Positions 62,180 through 64,000 of a stretch of DNA of 64,000 bases are shown here, piece by piece. The stretch is from the NCBI GenBank assembly GCA_028820655.1, contig JAPPIK010000041.1:1-64000 (forward strand), read 5' to 3'. The first letter of the stretch is position 1. Every line of letters begins with the position of its first letter. The stretch is from Candidatus Poribacteria bacterium. Its GTDB lineage: Bacteria > Poribacteria > WGA-4E > JAJDTR01. The position numbers and the translations under genes were made by a program. The notes under the pieces are model-generated. The model searched no databases, was not told the DNA's origin, and saw nothing but the letters and a program-made list of their open reading frames with translations.

Positions 62180-64000
62180 TCAAACCATTTTGCGGTAGAG
62201 GATTAGATGTTTGTAGTCGATTGTTACCTCGAAGGCGGTGCGAAGCGGGTCGGCGTAGGGGCTGCGCGCTGCGTCTTCACCGTTGATGGTTTCGATGGTG
62301 ATACGGCGGAGCGGGTGAAACTCTCGCTTGAGAAGATGGTGCAGGACCCCGAGGAATTCTTGCATCTGAGGGTCGTCGCTCGGCACATTGAATTTCAGCG
62401 TCTTGCCGTTCCGCTCGGAAATCATGACAATCTGGCGTCCACGATACACGAGGTGCGAACCGGGAACGCGTTTGGGCAGCCTGCCTTTGACGGCGTCAAG
62501 CTGGACACCGCATAGTGACACGGGATCTGTAGCATTGATCCAGAAGACTTTGTCATCGGGAAGTTGCCGGCTCAACGCTCGGAATGCTTGATGCGAGATG
62601 AACTGGGGACCGGGTATGCCATGAAAGAAGTACCCCGCCAATACCTCACCGGACAACTCCATGATTCGCAATGAGCGAAAAATGCTCGACCAACGGAACG
62701 CGGGCATTTCTCGCTGAAGCAGTTCCCGAAAAAGGATTCCGTATCGGTCGAGCAACAGCCGGGCACGGTCTTTCTTGCGTTCCTCGGATTCAAGGAGATC
62801 GTCCGAAAACTCAAGTGCCGGCAGCCGGTACCAGTTGCCGACATGGGAACTTGAGCCCTTCCATCTCGCGAATTCGGTGCGGTGACTGATGCGGCGGCCT
62901 CTTCCTCGACCTTTGTCCGCTCCAATTTCGGGCGGCTTGAATTTGCTCAGTACCCCTCTCCGGAGCGCCAAAAAGGTGTCGTTTGCTACACGCCCCTCCC
63001 ACACGAATTCCCAGAGTTGATTTGTCAACCGCGCGGCATTCATGCTCGAAGTTCGCATCAGGGACGAGAAGTCGTACCGCCCCGATTCGTCCGGGAATAG
63101 ATCATCAAGCGCTCCATTTTCACCTGTATCGAGGCGGTGTGCCTCAATGTCATCTTTTTCCCCGTGATAAAGCTCAATTTGGTGCGGGGGGTTTTCGGCG
63201 GTTTCTTCCTGCATCAGGTCGAAATCCTCTTCAAAGTAGAATGTCACGCGGCGATTTTCGCCCCCTATCCATCTGAGGCCGCCCTCCATCATGGCGGAAT
63301 CAATCCATGAGGTATTGTACACGCGGGACCTGGCAGGGAGGATTTCCGACTCCCACAATCCCGCCGCCGCCGGATAGCAAGCCAACTGCTCGATGATACC
63401 GAGAAGATCGTCGAGATTGTCCACGGGAGTTGTTAGCTTTTGGAAGTTGGCAAGGAACACGATCAGCCACTCGACTTCCAGCGGCTCGAAGCTCGGTGCC
63501 GCATCTCGCCGCGTCAGGCGTAGGAGTATTTCAAAGTTCTCGCTATCGCACAGGGTTTCGGCGGCGGCATCCTCCACAAGCTGGCCGGCGATGATTTTTT
63601 GCGAATCTGCGAGATCGTCCAACGCCCGACTGAGTTGAACCTCCCCTATGCCGAGGGTTTCGCAAATGTATTCGGCAGTGGTGGGACCATAGAACTGCAA
63701 CCACTCACCGATGAGCGAGGTTAGCTCTTGGGTATCGTCAAACCCGGGGGAATCCGAATCCTGAATTTCAGGTTTAAAGTGGAGCGGGGCTTTCGGGTCC
63801 CCGATCGATTCAAAACCCATCATTTCCATATTGTCGTAGAGAGAGCAGATTCGGGGCATCGTTTCCAAGGCGGCAATCAGTGAATCAGAGGCATCCGGCG
63901 GCTTTATTCGCACAAGTTTGTCGGCTATGGGCGAGAGAATCTCTTCCGGTTCGAGGTTGTGATCGTTACGGATGGCGTCGAGAAGCGCCTTCCACTCCGG
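62180..64000 (-). CDS. Lhr-type DEAD/DEAH helicase, C-terminal part (partial)
   Basis: The frame is open from the stop at 62180 up to the window end, at least 606 residues, so the protein is incomplete at its N-terminus. The sequence matches the large C-terminal part of Lhr-family helicases: winged-helix and tandem domains, with WYRLPALEFSDDLLESEER, a DRARLLLDRYGILFRELLQR segment, RWSSIFRSLRIMELSGEVLA and GYFFHGIPGPQFIS. The ATPase motor would lie upstream, beyond 64000. Lhr proteins are DNA repair helicases that unwind forked and RNA-containing substrates. A GTG at 63913 is an unlikely true start, since homologous-looking sequence continues upstream of it. Confidence 0.85.
   Translation of the reverse strand, partial: PEWKALLDAIRNDHNLEPEEILSPIADKLVRIKPPDASDSLIAALETMPRICSLYDNMEMMGFESIGDPKAPLHFKPEIQDSDSPGFDDTQELTSLIGEWLQFYGPTTAEYICETLGIGEVQLSRALDDLADSQKIIAGQLVEDAAAETLCDSENFEILLRLTRRDAAPSFEPLEVEWLIVFLANFQKLTTPVDNLDDLLGIIEQLACYPAAAGLWESEILPARSRVYNTSWIDSAMMEGGLRWIGGENRRVTFYFEEDFDLMQEETAENPPHQIELYHGEKDDIEAHRLDTGENGALDDLFPDESGRYDFSSLMRTSSMNAARLTNQLWEFVWEGRVANDTFLALRRGVLSKFKPPEIGADKGRGRGRRISHRTEFARWKGSSSHVGNWYRLPALEFSDDLLESEERKKDRARLLLDRYGILFRELLQREMPAFRWSSIFRSLRIMELSGEVLAGYFFHGIPGPQFISHQAFRALSRQLPDDKVFWINATDPVSLCGVQLDAVKGRLPKRVPGSHLVYRGRQIVMISERNGKTLKFNVPSDDPQMQEFLGVLHHLLKREFHPLRRITIETINGEDAARSPYADPLRTAFEVTIDYKHLILYRKMV

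Overview
The window reads as a bacterial chromosome segment of moderate G+C, probably from Candidatus Poribacteria or a close relative. This is an inference from gene content: a C-terminal QNYPNPFN-type sorting domain on a secreted protease, a phytanoyl-CoA dioxygenase-family enzyme, several Gfo/Idh/MocA and sugar-acid enzymes, long HEAT-repeat and TolB-propeller proteins, and many short palindromic intergenic repeats. About 40 protein genes, one tRNA gene, clear pseudogenes and transposase remnants are visible. There is no CRISPR array, rRNA gene, intact insertion sequence or prophage.

Layout. 1-950: tandem and dispersed repeats running into a decayed DDE transposase remnant. 984-6326: an unassigned protein, threonine synthase behind a structured leader with an intrinsic terminator, and a RecD2-type helicase. 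6382-9928 (minus): a frameshifted small lipoprotein, a glycosyltransferase, a coiled-coil protein and an OGG1-like glycosylase. 10322-11475: a broken PQQ-dehydrogenase gene. 11621-16500: a PpiD-like foldase, Maf, a small winged-helix-like protein, a repeat-rich spacer and TatD. 16715-24892: a housekeeping block on the plus strand (Ldh2-type dehydrogenase, PhoH, YbeY, CorC/HlyC-like protein, tRNA-Pro, RecO, and a glycyl-tRNA synthetase with alpha and beta subunits in one chain). 24974-31512: a 1353-residue HEAT-repeat lipoprotein, a family 5 solute-binding protein and small membrane-associated ORFs, followed by a gene-poor decayed tract to 32758.

32759-43811: a fold-type I aminotransferase divergent from a ThDP-enzyme homologue that lacks the usual ThDP residues, then FAD/Fe-S glycolate/D-lactate oxidase-like, Gfo/Idh and two mannonate-dehydratase-like genes. 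The last two look like a tandem duplication now separated by a transposase remnant. 44356-50758: a secreted subtilisin, an M42 peptidase, an HpcH/HpaI aldolase, a small unknown and an enolase-superfamily enzyme. 50952-57425 (minus): a serine beta-lactamase-like protein, a lipoyl-like barrel protein, a CPBP protease, phytanoyl-CoA dioxygenase, 4-hydroxybenzoate hydroxylase and carboxymuconolactone decarboxylase. 57536-64000 (minus): Gfo/Idh, a repeat cluster, an alpha/beta hydrolase, a TolB-like propeller protein and the C-terminal part of an Lhr-type helicase that runs off the window.

How it fits together: the genes suggest a heterotroph able to use sugar acids, 2-hydroxy acids and some aromatic compounds, with a conserved DNA-repair and translation core embedded among them. 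The strongest candidates for something undescribed are the AHAS-like protein without ThDP motifs, the alternative-pairing leader before threonine synthase, and a three-copy intergenic element carrying transposase remnants. All family assignments come from reading motifs by eye; no database search was run.
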